Shown: in pieces, positions 12,681 through 23,037 of the stretch
How positions within the stretch are numbered: the stretch's first letter is position 1
Layout: each line of letters opens with the position of its first letter
Source: Chamaea fasciata
Taxonomy: Eukaryota > Chordata > Aves > Passeriformes > Sylviidae
Assembly: GCA_029207755.1 (NCBI GenBank)
Contig: JARCOQ010000025.1
Coordinates: 3,030,820 to 3,094,819 of the forward strand
Direction of reading: 5' to 3'
DNA length: 64,000 bases
Translations under genes and position numbers: made by a program
The notes under the pieces: model-generated
Databases searched by the model: none
What the model saw: the letters and a program-made list of their open reading frames with translations, nothing else
Told to the model about the DNA's origin: nothing

Positions 12681-14698
12681 GCGCTCCGCCACTGCAGCTC
12701 CCTGTGCCCCGAAAACCCCAAACCCATAAACCCGCCCCAACGCCCCGGTAATTTTAGGAAAACCGAGCCCAGAGTCGCTTCCCTGGGTGTGACGGCAACC
12801 AGAGCCAATCCACGGCAATCAGCTGCAATTCCAGGGTTTCCTGGGAGGCAGCACAGTGGGGATGGCTCCATCCTTAAGCTCCAGAGGAATTTTGGGGAAT
12901 CCCAGGAGACAGTCAGGGAAGAGGTGGATTGATAACAGAGTTCAGAGAAAGGAGGGGAAGAAATGATCCGAGTTGTCAGGAGCAGACTGGGGAGGGAAAA
13001 TCAAAATCTTTGGGATGCGGCTGTCTGGAGTCGGTCTGGAGTGGAAGGACTGAGGGGAGGAACAGAGAATGGGGATGATCTGATCTCCAAAGTCACAGTG
13101 GGTACACAGGCATCAAAGAGCAGGGAGAAGCAGAGCTGGGAGGAGTGTTCAGATGGGGCTGGTGCAGCACTGAACAGGAGAACGCCGCCACCTCAACAGG
13201 TTAAAGGGATCTTTAGAAAAGACACGGGCAGGCCTGATCCTGCTGTGTCACTGGGCTGGATTAAGTGACCTCCTGAGATAACATTCATCTTCTTCCCTGT
13301 GATTCTATAATTAAAATCCTATTGATCCTCTGTCAGAGATGCAGCAGAAGGACCAACTTCATTACATCCCTGCTGCTGCAAGATGCCAGGCGCTGGCCGG
13401 GCACCTCCTCACGGCCTGTCCTGCCCCACAGAGCCTCTCCCCTCGGCCAGGACCTCCCACGGACGCAGCAAACGCCGTGGGAAGGGCTGAGGAGCAGCTC
13501 TTGGCTCAGTTTGGAGGCGACCAGTTGCAGCAAGTGAAAGTAATTGCAGACTCCTGGGATTCGTTCGAGCGCATTCCCCCTTCTCGTTACCGCGCATCAA
13601 GTGCCTGATGAGAGAGGGATTTGGGGACAAGACAATGCAGGAGATATCTAGCACAAAATGATTAGCCAGAATGTATTGTTAATAAGCTGCTTATTCGTAT
13701 AATTGGAAATGATTTGCAGCCGGGGTGTCGGTGGAGTCTGTGTGTGCTGCTCTGCTGGAGCGGGGCAGGTGCCGGCCCAGGGGACGCGGTGCTGGCGCTG
13801 CTGCTCCCTGCTCTGCTCCCGCTGCCTTCAAGGGCAGGGAAGGACACGGGGAGGTGAAGGGGAGGCAGAAGGGGCTCAGCCAAGTCCTGCTGATGAGGGA
13901 CACGATTCCCAGTGTGGGGAGCACGGGGTGTCTGGAGCGGAGCGAAGCACAGGCCTTCTCCAGCATCCGTACAGCACCCAGAGAGAGAAAGGCCAGGGAA
14001 GCTTGGCCTCGAGGCAAAGAAGGCCTGACACTGCTCCTGCTCCCCAGAGCAGCTGTCTGGGACAGAACCAGGTGTGGAGGGTCACGAGGGAGTCCCCCCA
14101 GAGCTGGGACAGCTGTCACCAAAGGGGGCTTCGGTTGTGGGATGCACGCACGGCAGATCCAGGAGTCACCTGGAGGATTTCACAGGTGGCTTTGCCCGGA
14201 GCGCTGGCGCTGTGTGGATTGCAGTTCCTCAGAGAGGCTGAGGGAGAGGAGGGGAAAGCGACAGAGGCCATTCCCCATCCCCTGTGTTAGCCCTGCAGAG
14301 CACCGGAGTGCAGAATCAGCTACAGAGAAGTTCATGTGACACCTGGGACATTCCTCTCGTACCAGCCAGGGAAGAAGAGGAGCCCGGTGGGTCGACCTCA
14401 CCACAGGCTGGGGGGACAGGAAGGTGACAAAACAGATGCCACCATCCAGGCGAGAGCAGCAGCAGCCTTTGTCACCAGGGCAGGCCGTGCTCTGGGCTCA
14501 GCAACTTCCCCAAAAACACCCTGAGATTATCTTCATATTCATGTTGTAACAAAACGTGGGGAGGTGTTTCCGCTTGAGGCAAGAGCTGGGCACTTCCCCC
14601 AGCTGTGTCACTGCCAGGCAGAAGGGGTCACGGGGCGCCCACACTGGCACAGGACACGCCGGGCAGCCCCCAGTGATGCCCCTTCCCGGGGCCTGAGG
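12681..14698. other. No gene seen upstream of the receptor cluster
   Basis: Open frames overlap on both strands without splice or protein support. An AT-rich patch at 13645-13720 has homeobox-like TAAT cores. Confidence 0.45.
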
Positions 14699-14747
14699 AT
14701 GGCCATGGAGCTCCGGGCCCTGTTCCTGCTGCCACTCTGCTTCCCAG
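14699..14747 (+). CDS. Signal-peptide exon of the three-Ig receptor
   Basis: Two in-frame ATGs lie at 14699 and 14705, followed by a leucine-rich core and a donor CAG|GTAGGA. The exon ends in phase 1, matching the phase 1 start of the V1 exon, as in other TREM and CD300 genes. There is no other start codon with a hydrophobic leader and phase 1 donor just upstream of V1. Confidence 0.8.
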
Positions 14748-17700
14748 GTAGGAGAAGGGCAGGGCGCGTCCCTGGGGACAGGGACAACCTTCCCCACTTC
14801 CTGCTGCCCGAGGAGCTCCTCCAACAGCGGCCAGGCTGTGATCCGGGCAGGGGTGGGAGGGAAGGGCAGCCCCGGTTGCCAGCACACAGCCCTGGCTCCT
14901 CCAGGTTGCGGGGGTGAGCTGTGCTGGGAGCACAGCGTGGATCTCCTGGTCGGCCTTTCCCACCACACTGGCCCCGCTGGGCTCCTCTGATGGCACTGCT
15001 GGGTCAGGGCAGTGTCCAGGGCACCGTCAGGGCAGTGTCCAGGGCACCTCCTGTCCCTCACCAGCCCTGCAGAGAGCACAAAGCTCCCAGCACGTGGAGG
15101 GCTGGGGAAGGAACCCGCAGCCAGCACAGCCTCAGAGCCGGGAGCCGCTGGCATCGCTGGGGATGTGGCAGAGCTGCTTCCCTGCCCTGGCTGCTTCCCT
15201 CTGCTCCTTCCCACCACCCCACAGAGCCCTTGGCTCTGGTGTGGGCAGGGATGGGCCCCACTTGCCTGCAGGGAGGAGCAGGGACAAGGGACAGCTGCAG
15301 ACACTGTGCCACACGTGGCTTGAGGGCTCAGCACCTCGAGCGCCCTGTGCTGTCTGTGGGCTTCGATCCCCAGCTGCAGCCCCAGCTCAAATCTCAGTAC
15401 TGCCCTTCTCATTTCCAAGCAGGTGAATTCAGCATGGGGAAGGGATTTTGGGGTTTGGAGCCCTTCCAGCCACCAGTGTTCCCAGGGGAAGGTTGGAGGC
15501 AGAGTTTCCCTGTGTCCCTCGAGAGGCTGCGGGCAGCCCTCACTTCACAGAAAGGGTCATTGAGCATTGGAAGGGGCTCGGGGAGGTGGTGGAGTCACCA
15601 TCCCTGGAGGTGTTTAAGAAAAGACTGGATGTGGCACTGAGTGCCATGGTCTGGGTGACAGGGTGGTGGTGTTAGGACATGGGTTGGACTTGGTGATCTC
15701 AAACATCTTTTCCAGCCTTGTTGATTCTGTGATTGTGTCATGCTGTGATTCTGTGGTTCTGTGGGTCTGTGATCAGCTCCCCTCTCCCTCACCACGTCTA
15801 ATCCTTCCAGGTCTCCAAGGCCAAACCCTGAGACGACGGGAGGGGAACACTCTGTATATCGAGTGTCCTTACACACTGACTGAATCTGGTTACACAAAAT
15901 ACTGGTGCCTCCTGACACCAGATGGAGGGCGTCGAGAAGTAGCGTCCACGTACTATGGAAACAGGGGTAAGAGAATCACAATGGAGGATGACACCACTGG
16001 TAAGACTGTGTCCATCACCATGACTGACCTCAGGGCGGAGGACTCAGGCACATATTCCTGTGCTTATTACAACTGTAATAATTATATACCGCGAACGAAG
16101 ATCTCTCTGAATGTTTTCAAGGGTGAGTACCTGTACCCCACCCAAAGCCAAGTCTTGTCAAGAAGCAACATCGTTCCTTCCCCTGCTCTGCCCCCTTCTC
16201 CCCCACAGCTGAGCAGCTTCCCCTGAGCCCCCCAGCCTCACTCCCTGCTTTCCCCACATCCACGGGGAGTGAAGGAGCTCCACAAACCTGGCTGGTCCTG
16301 CTGGCTCCCAGCTCCCAACTCCTGAGGGAGCTGGCCCAGGGCATGGTCAGTCCCAGGTGCCCGTGTGCCCGGCACTGACTGGGCGGTGTGCTTGGTGTTC
16401 CACAGAGCTGCTCAAGTGGGAGTTGGACACTCTGTCAGTGCAGTGCCCAAACAAATATGGCATGGTGTGGTGCCGGAGAGAGGAGACTGGCTGCACAGTC
16501 CTGGCGGAGAGACAAACACCGTTCAAACAGAGTGCAATGAAATCCCTGGAAGACAGAGCATCAGTCACGTACAATGCTCAAGGGACTGTCACCATGGAGA
16601 AGCTGCACACCTCGGACTCCGGTGTGTACTGGTGTGCACTGGGCCCTGGGCGCACCCAGATAAGGGAGGTCGTGCTCTCTGTGTTCAAGAGTGAGTACCT
16701 GCCGTGTTCTCAGTGTCTGGGGGTGGGTTCTTACTGCATGCAGTGGCTGAGAGTGAGTTCCTACTGCACTCCACTGCCCAAGAGTGAGTTCCTTCTGCAC
16801 TCAGTGTCCGAGAGTGAGTTCCTACTGCACTCTCACTGCCAAAGAGTGAGTTCCTGCCATGCTCTCAGTGTCAAAGAGTGAGTTCCTACTGCACTCAGTG
16901 TCTGAGAGTGAGTTCCTACTGCACTCCCTCTGCCCGAGAGTGAGCCCCTCCTGGCAGCCAGGTGTGGACGTGGGCAGCTCTCAGCCCAGGTGACACCTGT
17001 CTCTCCCCCTGCCCGTCCCTCCAGCACACGCAGTGGCAACTTATCCACAGGACCTTTGAGCCACAGCTCAGGCCTGGCCCTTCATGCTGTGTCTGCTCCT
17101 AGCAGAGGCTCAGGGGAAGGTCCCGTGAGTCCCACAGGTGGGGATGCTCATCCCAACTGCTTCCCACAGCACGTCCCACTGGTGGCTCCTGCCCTGGTTC
17201 CCACTGGGTGCTGCTGGGAGCCTCCCCCATGCCAGGCACTGCTCTTGTTCCGACCCCACAGCCACCAACCCTCCCCGACCCTATGGGCTGAGTGTCCCAC
17301 CCTGAGGGAGTCACAGGAGGGGGACAGGACTACTAAATTTATGACGCTTCTGCGTGGGGAATCTGGGTGCAGTCCCCTTCTGCCTAGGGGAGGTGGATGC
17401 GGAGGTGAATGTGTGGAGGTGGATATGGAGGTATTGCAGGGTATTCCAGTGCCAGGGAGGGGCTGCTGCTGTGGGATCCCACTCTGGGGTCTCAGTACAC
17501 ATCCTGGGTGTTTTCCAGGGACCCAGCAGCACACAGTCAAGGAGTCAGGCAACATCTCTGTCCACTGTCACTACACGATCGCAGACTACGGGGCTGTCAG
17601 CAAAGCCTGGTGCAAAAAGGAAGAGGGGGAACTGTGTAAAGTGCTGGCCACCACCAGCTCAGAGCTCCCAGCGGAACCCAGCACGCCTTGGGAAGGTGTC

Positions 17701-20700
17701 AGGATCCAGGATGACACCCAGCAGGGCATTGTCACCGTCACCATGGAGCAGCTGCAGGGGCAGGACTCGGGCGTGTACTGGTGCGCGCTCCAGGAGAGCT
17801 CCGGCCTGACCCGCATGGAGGAGGTCACGCTCAACGTTTCCAGGGGTGGGTGTGGATCTGTCAGGACACCTTTGTAAATTCCAGACTCCTTGCCCTGCTC
17901 TCTCCTTCTGTACTGCCCAGCTCACCCCACTTCGCACCTTGCCTGTGCTTGCAAACCCTACAGCTTTGGATCTTCTCATGGCCACCGCCCTGTGGAATAG
18001 CAGCAGGGATGGGAGCAGATCCACGTCGGTGCTGGGCTGCTCCTCCTTCACCTGGGAGCAGCTCCAGCTGTCCTGAGAGGCGTTTCTGTCACTCAGTGTT
18101 TGCTATCAGTTCTTTAGAGTGACTTTATAGCCCCTTTAGAGTGATTCATCCTTTGGCTTTCAAAGACCTTCCGTTGGGTTGTCAAGGGAACGACTTTAGA
18201 CTCGGATTTTACAGATCTGAGACTTCTGGGTTCTCTTTCAGACAGCGTTTTAATGGCAAGGGAAGGCACCGAGGCCTCTGGTCATGGCAGAGCAGCACCA
18301 GGCTGCAGCCTGGCTCCTGCAGAACTAAGAACGAGCAGTGCAGATGATGCGAGGGGACGCTGGGATGCTCTGGATGAGCTCACGGGATGGGATCAGGGCC
18401 CTGGGCACGGGGACAGCAGTGGCAGAGGTTTCACTGCTGAAGGCAGAGCAGCCCCACAGTGACCGTTCCTCTCCTCGTGTCTGTGATTGCAGAGTTGCCT
18501 CCGGGGGCTTCTCCAGACACTGAAAACGAAAGTGAGGAAATTCTTTTTGGTGACAGCCCAGAACCCAGGTAAGGCCTAAGAAGAGTCCCTGAGCCTGAGC
18601 ACACACAGGTTATTTGTGTTGCACCCCTGGGGCAGGCAGGCCCTGGGCACTCTGGCTCCTGCCCGTAGAGGAATTGGGTATGACAGGATCCTCACCAGAG
18701 GTTGGGATCACCTCTCCTCCAGCTCCTGCCCCAGCCCTAGTTCCAAAGGAAGAGGCAGATTGGTAAAATCAACTCACAGCCTTCTGCAGGTGCCTCTCTA
18801 CTTCTTTATCCTTCTCTCTTTGGGCTCTGCACTTCACATGAACAGAACCCCCAGATTCTGCCCCTCAGCCTCGACTTTGCTCCCTCCTGCCTGAGGATTT
18901 CACAGTGGGACAGCCCTTGGCTGCTGTTATTCCATTTAGCAGTTAAATGTAAAGGATTTCCCCCCCTTTGTACATCTGCTGTTGTCAGTGGTGCAGCAGC
19001 ACCCAAGAGCAGAATCATCCCTGCTCCAGAGAGCCTGGAGCTGTGCTCGGAGCTTTGAGCAGTGGCTTGTTTCTGAAGCCTGGAGAATGGTTTAGGAAAA
19101 GCTCAGAAGGTACAACCAAGTATAAAAATCAAGAGTCAGGAACCAGAGAAGGTCACCAGTGCCTCATTCCCTTCTGGATCAGCAGGGACTGGCCCAGCCT
19201 CAGAGATGGAGGATCCTGCAGGATCTGCAGGAGATTTTGCAGGAGATCTTGCAGCAGAACCAGACCCAGGGACAGGTTTTATGTGCTTGAACTGAGCACA
19301 TAAGACCTGTCCCTGTCCCTCTTTTGGTCCCATTTTGGCGATGGGCTGTTTAACCATCCCACACTGGTAACCCCTCCCTCTCCTCCAGCTCCAGTGGGAA
19401 CACCCTCATCATCCTGTCCGTGGTGCTCTTCGTCCTGCTCCTCCTGGCCGTCATCACCTCCATAGCCCTGGGTGTCAGGCACTACAAGCTCCTGAAGAGA
19501 ACAGGTACGTGGGGCTGGGGTTGTCCCAGGCAGGGCCTTCCCTCACTGCACCCCAGGTGAGTGAATACAGCCTCGCCGGCTGAAGAAGGAGCGTCTTTGC
19601 AGGACACAAACCCACAGAATGCAAACTGAGAATTAGTCCCCTTTCCTCCAGTTCCAGGAGTCATCTCAAAGGATGATACAAAAGATCCTTCAAGAGACAA
19701 ACCAAATTTTACCAACTGGGCGGAGATCAGAGGCAAGGCATTAAAGGAAGGACTGGCCTCTGCCCTAAAACCTCCATCTTGCTTTATCTATATATTACTA
19801 CATTCTAAAACCTTAAACTCTCAGTTTTCCACCCTGTGGTATCACACATTTCTATTCAAACTACACACCCACAATCCCAGAGCTGTCGCTCAGTTTTGGA
19901 GGACTTTTCCATGGCCTCAGGTCAAATGCAGTGTTTGCCTGGGCGTCAGCTCCTGTCACACAGTAAGTCTAAAATTCTCAGTGCCCAGGGTTCCAACAGC
20001 TGAGCTCATTGCCCTGAGAAGGTCAGGGAGGCCTCAAGGCAGGTTCCTCCCTGCCTCCCCTCACCATAAATCAAACCCAGGCTCCTCCAGAGCCTGCACA
20101 GGGGTGCAAACAGCTTAGAGGAGGAGTAAAGAGAGCCGAGGGTTCCCCAGGCCCAGGGCAGAGGCACATCCCATCACTGGGCAGTCCCACAGCCCTCCCA
20201 AACCTCCTCAGGCACAGAGCTTTTCATGGATTTCTCCACATCTAAACCCTCTGATTTTTGCCTCATTTTAAAGGCAACAGAGAAGCAGAGGACACCGGTG
20301 ACAGAGCAGAGGGCACAGCACAGGTAAGGAAAACGAAACATTTCCCAGACGGTGCCAAAGCCCTGACCAGCAGTCTGGGAGGAGCTGCCAGACCCACCTG
20401 GTGAGGTCCTTGGAGCTCAGTTTGGTTATAAACAGGAGAGAAAAGGTATTTAATGTCAGCAGAGAGAGGAATATTCCTAGCTGGGGAGAGGAGGGGGGTA
20501 ATTAATGCAAGGAAGCTCCAGCAGGAGCAAACCCGGTGGAGCAAATTCTAGTAACCCCTGAGAAGGGACTCAAGGAGTAGCAAGCAGGGTCAGAGCATGA
20601 GATTGTCACCTGTATCCAGGAGAGGTGGTGACAAAAAGAATTCTCCTTTCCTTGTGGGAAAATCTCGTTCTCCTGGCAGCAGCTGTGGCACTGACTCAGG

Positions 20701-20931
20701 CTAACAAGTGCTTTCCCTTTCTCTTCCCAGCCTGGCAGCACTGGGAGGAGAGGAAGTTCTCAGGATGACAGCAAAGGGCTGGCATACATCAACCTGGATG
20801 TGCAATCCCAGCCCAGGCCCGAGGATCCTCTCTACTGCAACGTGGAGCCCAGTCAGGCTCACAGGAGCCCCCAACACGTGGAATACGCCATCATCGCCTT
20901 CAACCAGTCCCCCAGGAACGGCAGGGAATGA
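14699..20931 (+). CDS. TREM/CD300-type inhibitory receptor with three V-type Ig domains and two ITIMs
   Basis: Myeloid-type type I membrane receptor expected to recruit SH2 phosphatases. Exons read from splice consensus and phase: 14699-14747 (signal peptide, second in-frame Met gives MELRALFLLPLCFPG), 15811-16122 (V1), 16406-16690 (V2), 17519-17845 (V3), 18493-18568 (acidic stalk), 19389-19504 (membrane), 20274-20323, 20731-20931. They sum to 1416 nt, 471 residues, and every junction is in phase (1-1 for each Ig exon). Each V exon has the TREM/CD300 tryptophan-cysteine pair and a DSG-x-Y-x-C F strand. The membrane segment (TLIILSVVLFVLLLLAV) has no charged residue. The tail carries LAYINL and VEYAII, both fitting the ITIM pattern, plus YCNV, a YxN motif. 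It occupies the position of mammalian TREML2 relative to TREM2. Chicken TREM-B1 is an ITIM-bearing relative, but I cannot assign orthology. An alternative exon set is possible, since the V exons are phase-symmetric and could be skipped. Confidence 0.85.
15545..15775 (+). mobile_element. CR1 LINE 3' fragment abutting the V1 acceptor
   Basis: Sense CR1 of another subfamily: GGAGTCACCATCCCTGGAGG, TTAAGAAAAGACTGGATGTG, TGGACTTGGTGATCTCAAA and terminal ATTCTGTG repeats. Its end lies about 35 bases from the V1 acceptor at 15810. Confidence 0.85.
15811..16122 (+). CDS. V1 Ig exon of the three-Ig receptor
   Basis: 104 codons, phase 1 to 1. B-strand cysteine in IECPY, C-strand YWC, F-strand DSGTYSC, then YNC in the CDR3-like loop. 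The C' strand cysteine normally paired with the WC cysteine in this family is absent, and the extra cysteine after the F strand may pair instead (inference). The acceptor pyrimidine tract begins directly after a CR1 3' end. Confidence 0.85.
16406..16690 (+). CDS. V2 Ig exon of the three-Ig receptor
   Basis: 95 codons, phase 1 to 1. B strand VQC, C strand MVWC, C' strand TGC, F strand DSGVYWC. This gives the canonical two-disulfide TREM/CD300 pattern. The donor AAGA|GTGAGT is the first member of a tandem array of near-identical donors that continues into the intron. Confidence 0.85.
16691..16946 (+). repeat. Tandem array of copied 5' splice sites in the receptor intron
   Basis: About 30-bp imperfect units, each with AGAGTGAGT followed by a TTCCTACTGCACT-like stretch. 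GTGAGT cores lie at 16753, 16784, 16814, 16846, 16878 and 16908, with a GTGAGC at 16940, after the genuine donor GT at 16691. The unit appears to derive from the exon-intron junction itself. The reading frame stays open from V2 to a stop near 16881. Confidence 0.85.
17519..17845 (+). CDS. V3 Ig exon of the three-Ig receptor
   Basis: 109 codons, phase 1 to 1. B strand VHC, C strand AWC, C' strand ELC, F strand DSGVYWCAL. It shares DSGVYWCAL with V2, so V2 and V3 look like a more recent duplicate pair than either with V1. Confidence 0.85.
19740..19970 (-). mobile_element. LTR-like retroelement fragment in the three-Ig receptor intron
   Basis: Reverse-oriented partner of the 53.7-kb copy. On the plus strand it reads CCATCTTGCTTTAT, then CAGTTTTCCACCCTGTGG, TTCTATTCAAACTACACACC and CACAATCCCAGAGCTGTC. 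It lies between the membrane exon and the first tail exon. Confidence 0.55.
20731..20931 (+). CDS. ITIM tail exon of the three-Ig receptor
   Basis: Phase 0 exon, stop TGA at 20929-20931. LAYINL and VEYAII match the (I/V/L/S)-x-Y-x-x-(L/V/I) ITIM pattern; YCNV lies between them and fits a Grb2-type YxN site. Spacing of the two ITIM tyrosines is about 34 residues, within the range seen in inhibitory receptors. Confidence 0.85.
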   Translation, partial: PGSTGRRGSSQDDSKGLAYINLDVQSQPRPEDPLYCNVEPSQAHRSPQHVEYAIIAFNQSPRNGRE

Positions 20932-21205
20932 GGCACAGCATCCCAAACCAGCCAGGAATGGGAGAAAGGAACTGGGGCGCAGAGTGGGAGTGAGGAGCAG
21001 GGGCTGTGTGGATGGACACGCTGAGTTTTGCTGCCGTGTGTGTGGTGTTGCCTGAGCATTCTCAGCCTCCCCTCCTGTTTTAGGGCCAAGCAGAGGTTTT
21101 GCCACGCTTGTGGCAGATTGCCTCGGGTCAGGCAGAGCTGTGGGGGAATTCCCAGGGTCTCTTGTACATCCGCTTTTCCAATTCCATTAAAGTGCAGAGT
21201 CTTGG
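20932..21205 (+). other. 3' UTR of the three-Ig receptor
   Basis: About 270 nt from the stop codon to an ATTAAA polyadenylation signal at 21186-21191. The cleavage site is estimated, not seen. Confidence 0.55.
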
Positions 21206-22489
21206 AGAGGCAGGTGTGGAGGCCTGGCCTTGTGGAGAGGAGCAGTCTGGGCATGGCTGGGTGGGGTATTCCAGCTGTGTCCCAGGACAAACCCTGCCCC
21301 AATCCCAAGAGTTCAGCCGCTGTGGCCAAGCAAACTCATTGCAGTGCTGCAGGGACGGAATGGAACCTTGCTGTGCCTGGGTTCGTTTCTCATGGAATGC
21401 GTTGGGCATGCCAGGGCTGGACTCTGAGAAGAAGCAGAACCAACTCCTGCACTTCCCTGTCTCTGTTGGAAACGCTCCGAATGACACGTTTTATTTAGCA
21501 GTCATGTGGGGAGCAGCATGAGATGAGTTTATGGGGCTCAGTTCCATTTCTCCAGGAGCTCTGGCTCCTGATTTCCCTGCCCCAAGCCCTGCTGGAGGTG
21601 ACAGACCAAAGGGGCCTGAACCAGCCCTCATTGTCAGGCCAGTCACATCCAACAGGCTTCTCCTGCCAGGGCTGCAGCAGGGAGGCTGATGGAAATTTTC
21701 TGAGGTTTTCAGAGTTGACCTGTCAGAAAGAAAAAGAAAATGGTTCTGGAAATGGTTCATTCAGCCCAACATCCCCCTAACAATTTGCTCTTCGTGCAAT
21801 TGCACTGGGTCAAGCTGTGGAAGAGTAATAGCAAAAAAACAGTGGAGTGGAAGAGAGGCATTTTTGGGAAGATTCCCAAAGAGAATCCAGATCTGTGCTC
21901 ACTGGAACAAGAACTGCAATCAGTCACCTGACAGAGAATTTCTGGTCACCGTGAGGGACCATTTTTTAACCACTAACTCAAGGAAAGGCACACTTAGGAA
22001 TGGCCAGGCCTGCAGGTTTAGCACCACACCAGGTTAGAAGCCAGGGGCTATTTGTACTTCCACGGAAGACCTCCAAGTAAATAAACCAGAACTCAAAAAT
22101 GAAAAGCCAGCAGCCCACCCCCGTCAGTTTGCTGATGTTCTGGGGGGTCCATGGCTGCATTCCTGAGCCCCTCCAGCACTGTGGCTTCGGCTGGCTCAGA
22201 ATCGGTGTCCCCAGCAGAGATCCTGTGTCCATTGTGCCAGGTACAGAACAATTGTTAAAAGCCGAGCAGTGCCCCTGCCCTGCTGTGTGTGGTTGGATTT
22301 CAGACAAGGATGCTCCAGGCTCTTCATTCTCCTGATAACCCAGGGCATGATGTCCTTGTCCTCCTTCACCCTCGGGGTGCTGCCAGAGCTACCATGAGAG
22401 CCTCCCTTCCAGCTTTCCACAAATTCCCCCCATGCACAGCTGCTGTAAATAATTTATCATGATTTATCACCATCGTGCTTGGAGTGCCA

Positions 22490-22738
22490 GCACAAGGGGA
22501 TGGCTTCCCATTTCCCCAGGGATACTGGGAAGGGATTGTTCCCTGTGAGGGTGGGGAGGCTCTGGAATAGAGTTCTCAGAGAAGCTGTGGCTGCCCCTGG
22601 ATCCCTGGGAGTGTCTGAGGACAGGTTGGAGCAGCCTGGGATGGTGGAAGGTGTCCCTGCCCATGGCAGGGATGATGCTGGATGAGCTTTAAGGTCCCTC
22701 CAACGCAAACCATTCTGGGATTCCATGATTCCGTGAAA
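22490..22738 (+). mobile_element. CR1 LINE 3' fragment
   Basis: Sense CR1 end with GAAGCTGTGGCTGCCCCTGG, TGGGATGGTGGAAGGTGTCC, TTTAAGGTCCCTCCAACGC and terminal ATTCC repeats. It lies between the two TREM genes. Confidence 0.85.
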
Positions 22739-23037
22739 TCCTGCTCCAGTGGGAGCAGACAGCCAGGCCTGTGGCTTCAGGCCACCACGTGCTGCTCCCT
22801 CCCAGGCTGACGGAGCTGTGGCTGGACTGGGCAGTGCTGATGCCTGAATTTTCAGCCCACAATGAGAGAGCAGTGCCCGTCCCTGGAGGATTGCTCAATG
22901 TTGCAGGATGAAAAAGATGCCAAGTTCCTGTGCTCCTTCCTTCCGGCACAGCAAGGACGGGGAGAGGAGCTGCCCATGGGCAGAGCTGGCCTCGCTCCTC
23001 TCCAGGCTCCTCTTCCCTTCCTTCTCTGCTCAGCTCC

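Noticed and set aside
11497..12932. Open frames of 386-451 codons rich in Gly, Trp and Ala
   Set aside because: They lie in the G-rich minisatellite, are open in all frames and both strands, and have no splice or protein support.
13703..14339. Overlapping plus-strand frames of about 200 codons as a separate gene
   Set aside because: Two frames open over the same bases with different unremarkable sequence; no exon borders or family similarity.
14498..15418. 306-codon minus-strand open frame
   Set aside because: Overlaps the receptor signal exon and intron, with no recognisable domain.
19652..19731. Extra cytoplasmic exon of the three-Ig receptor with a GC donor
   Set aside because: The acceptor is fair, but the donor would be AG|GCAAGG, the segment touches the LTR-like repeat, and the gene is complete in frame without it.
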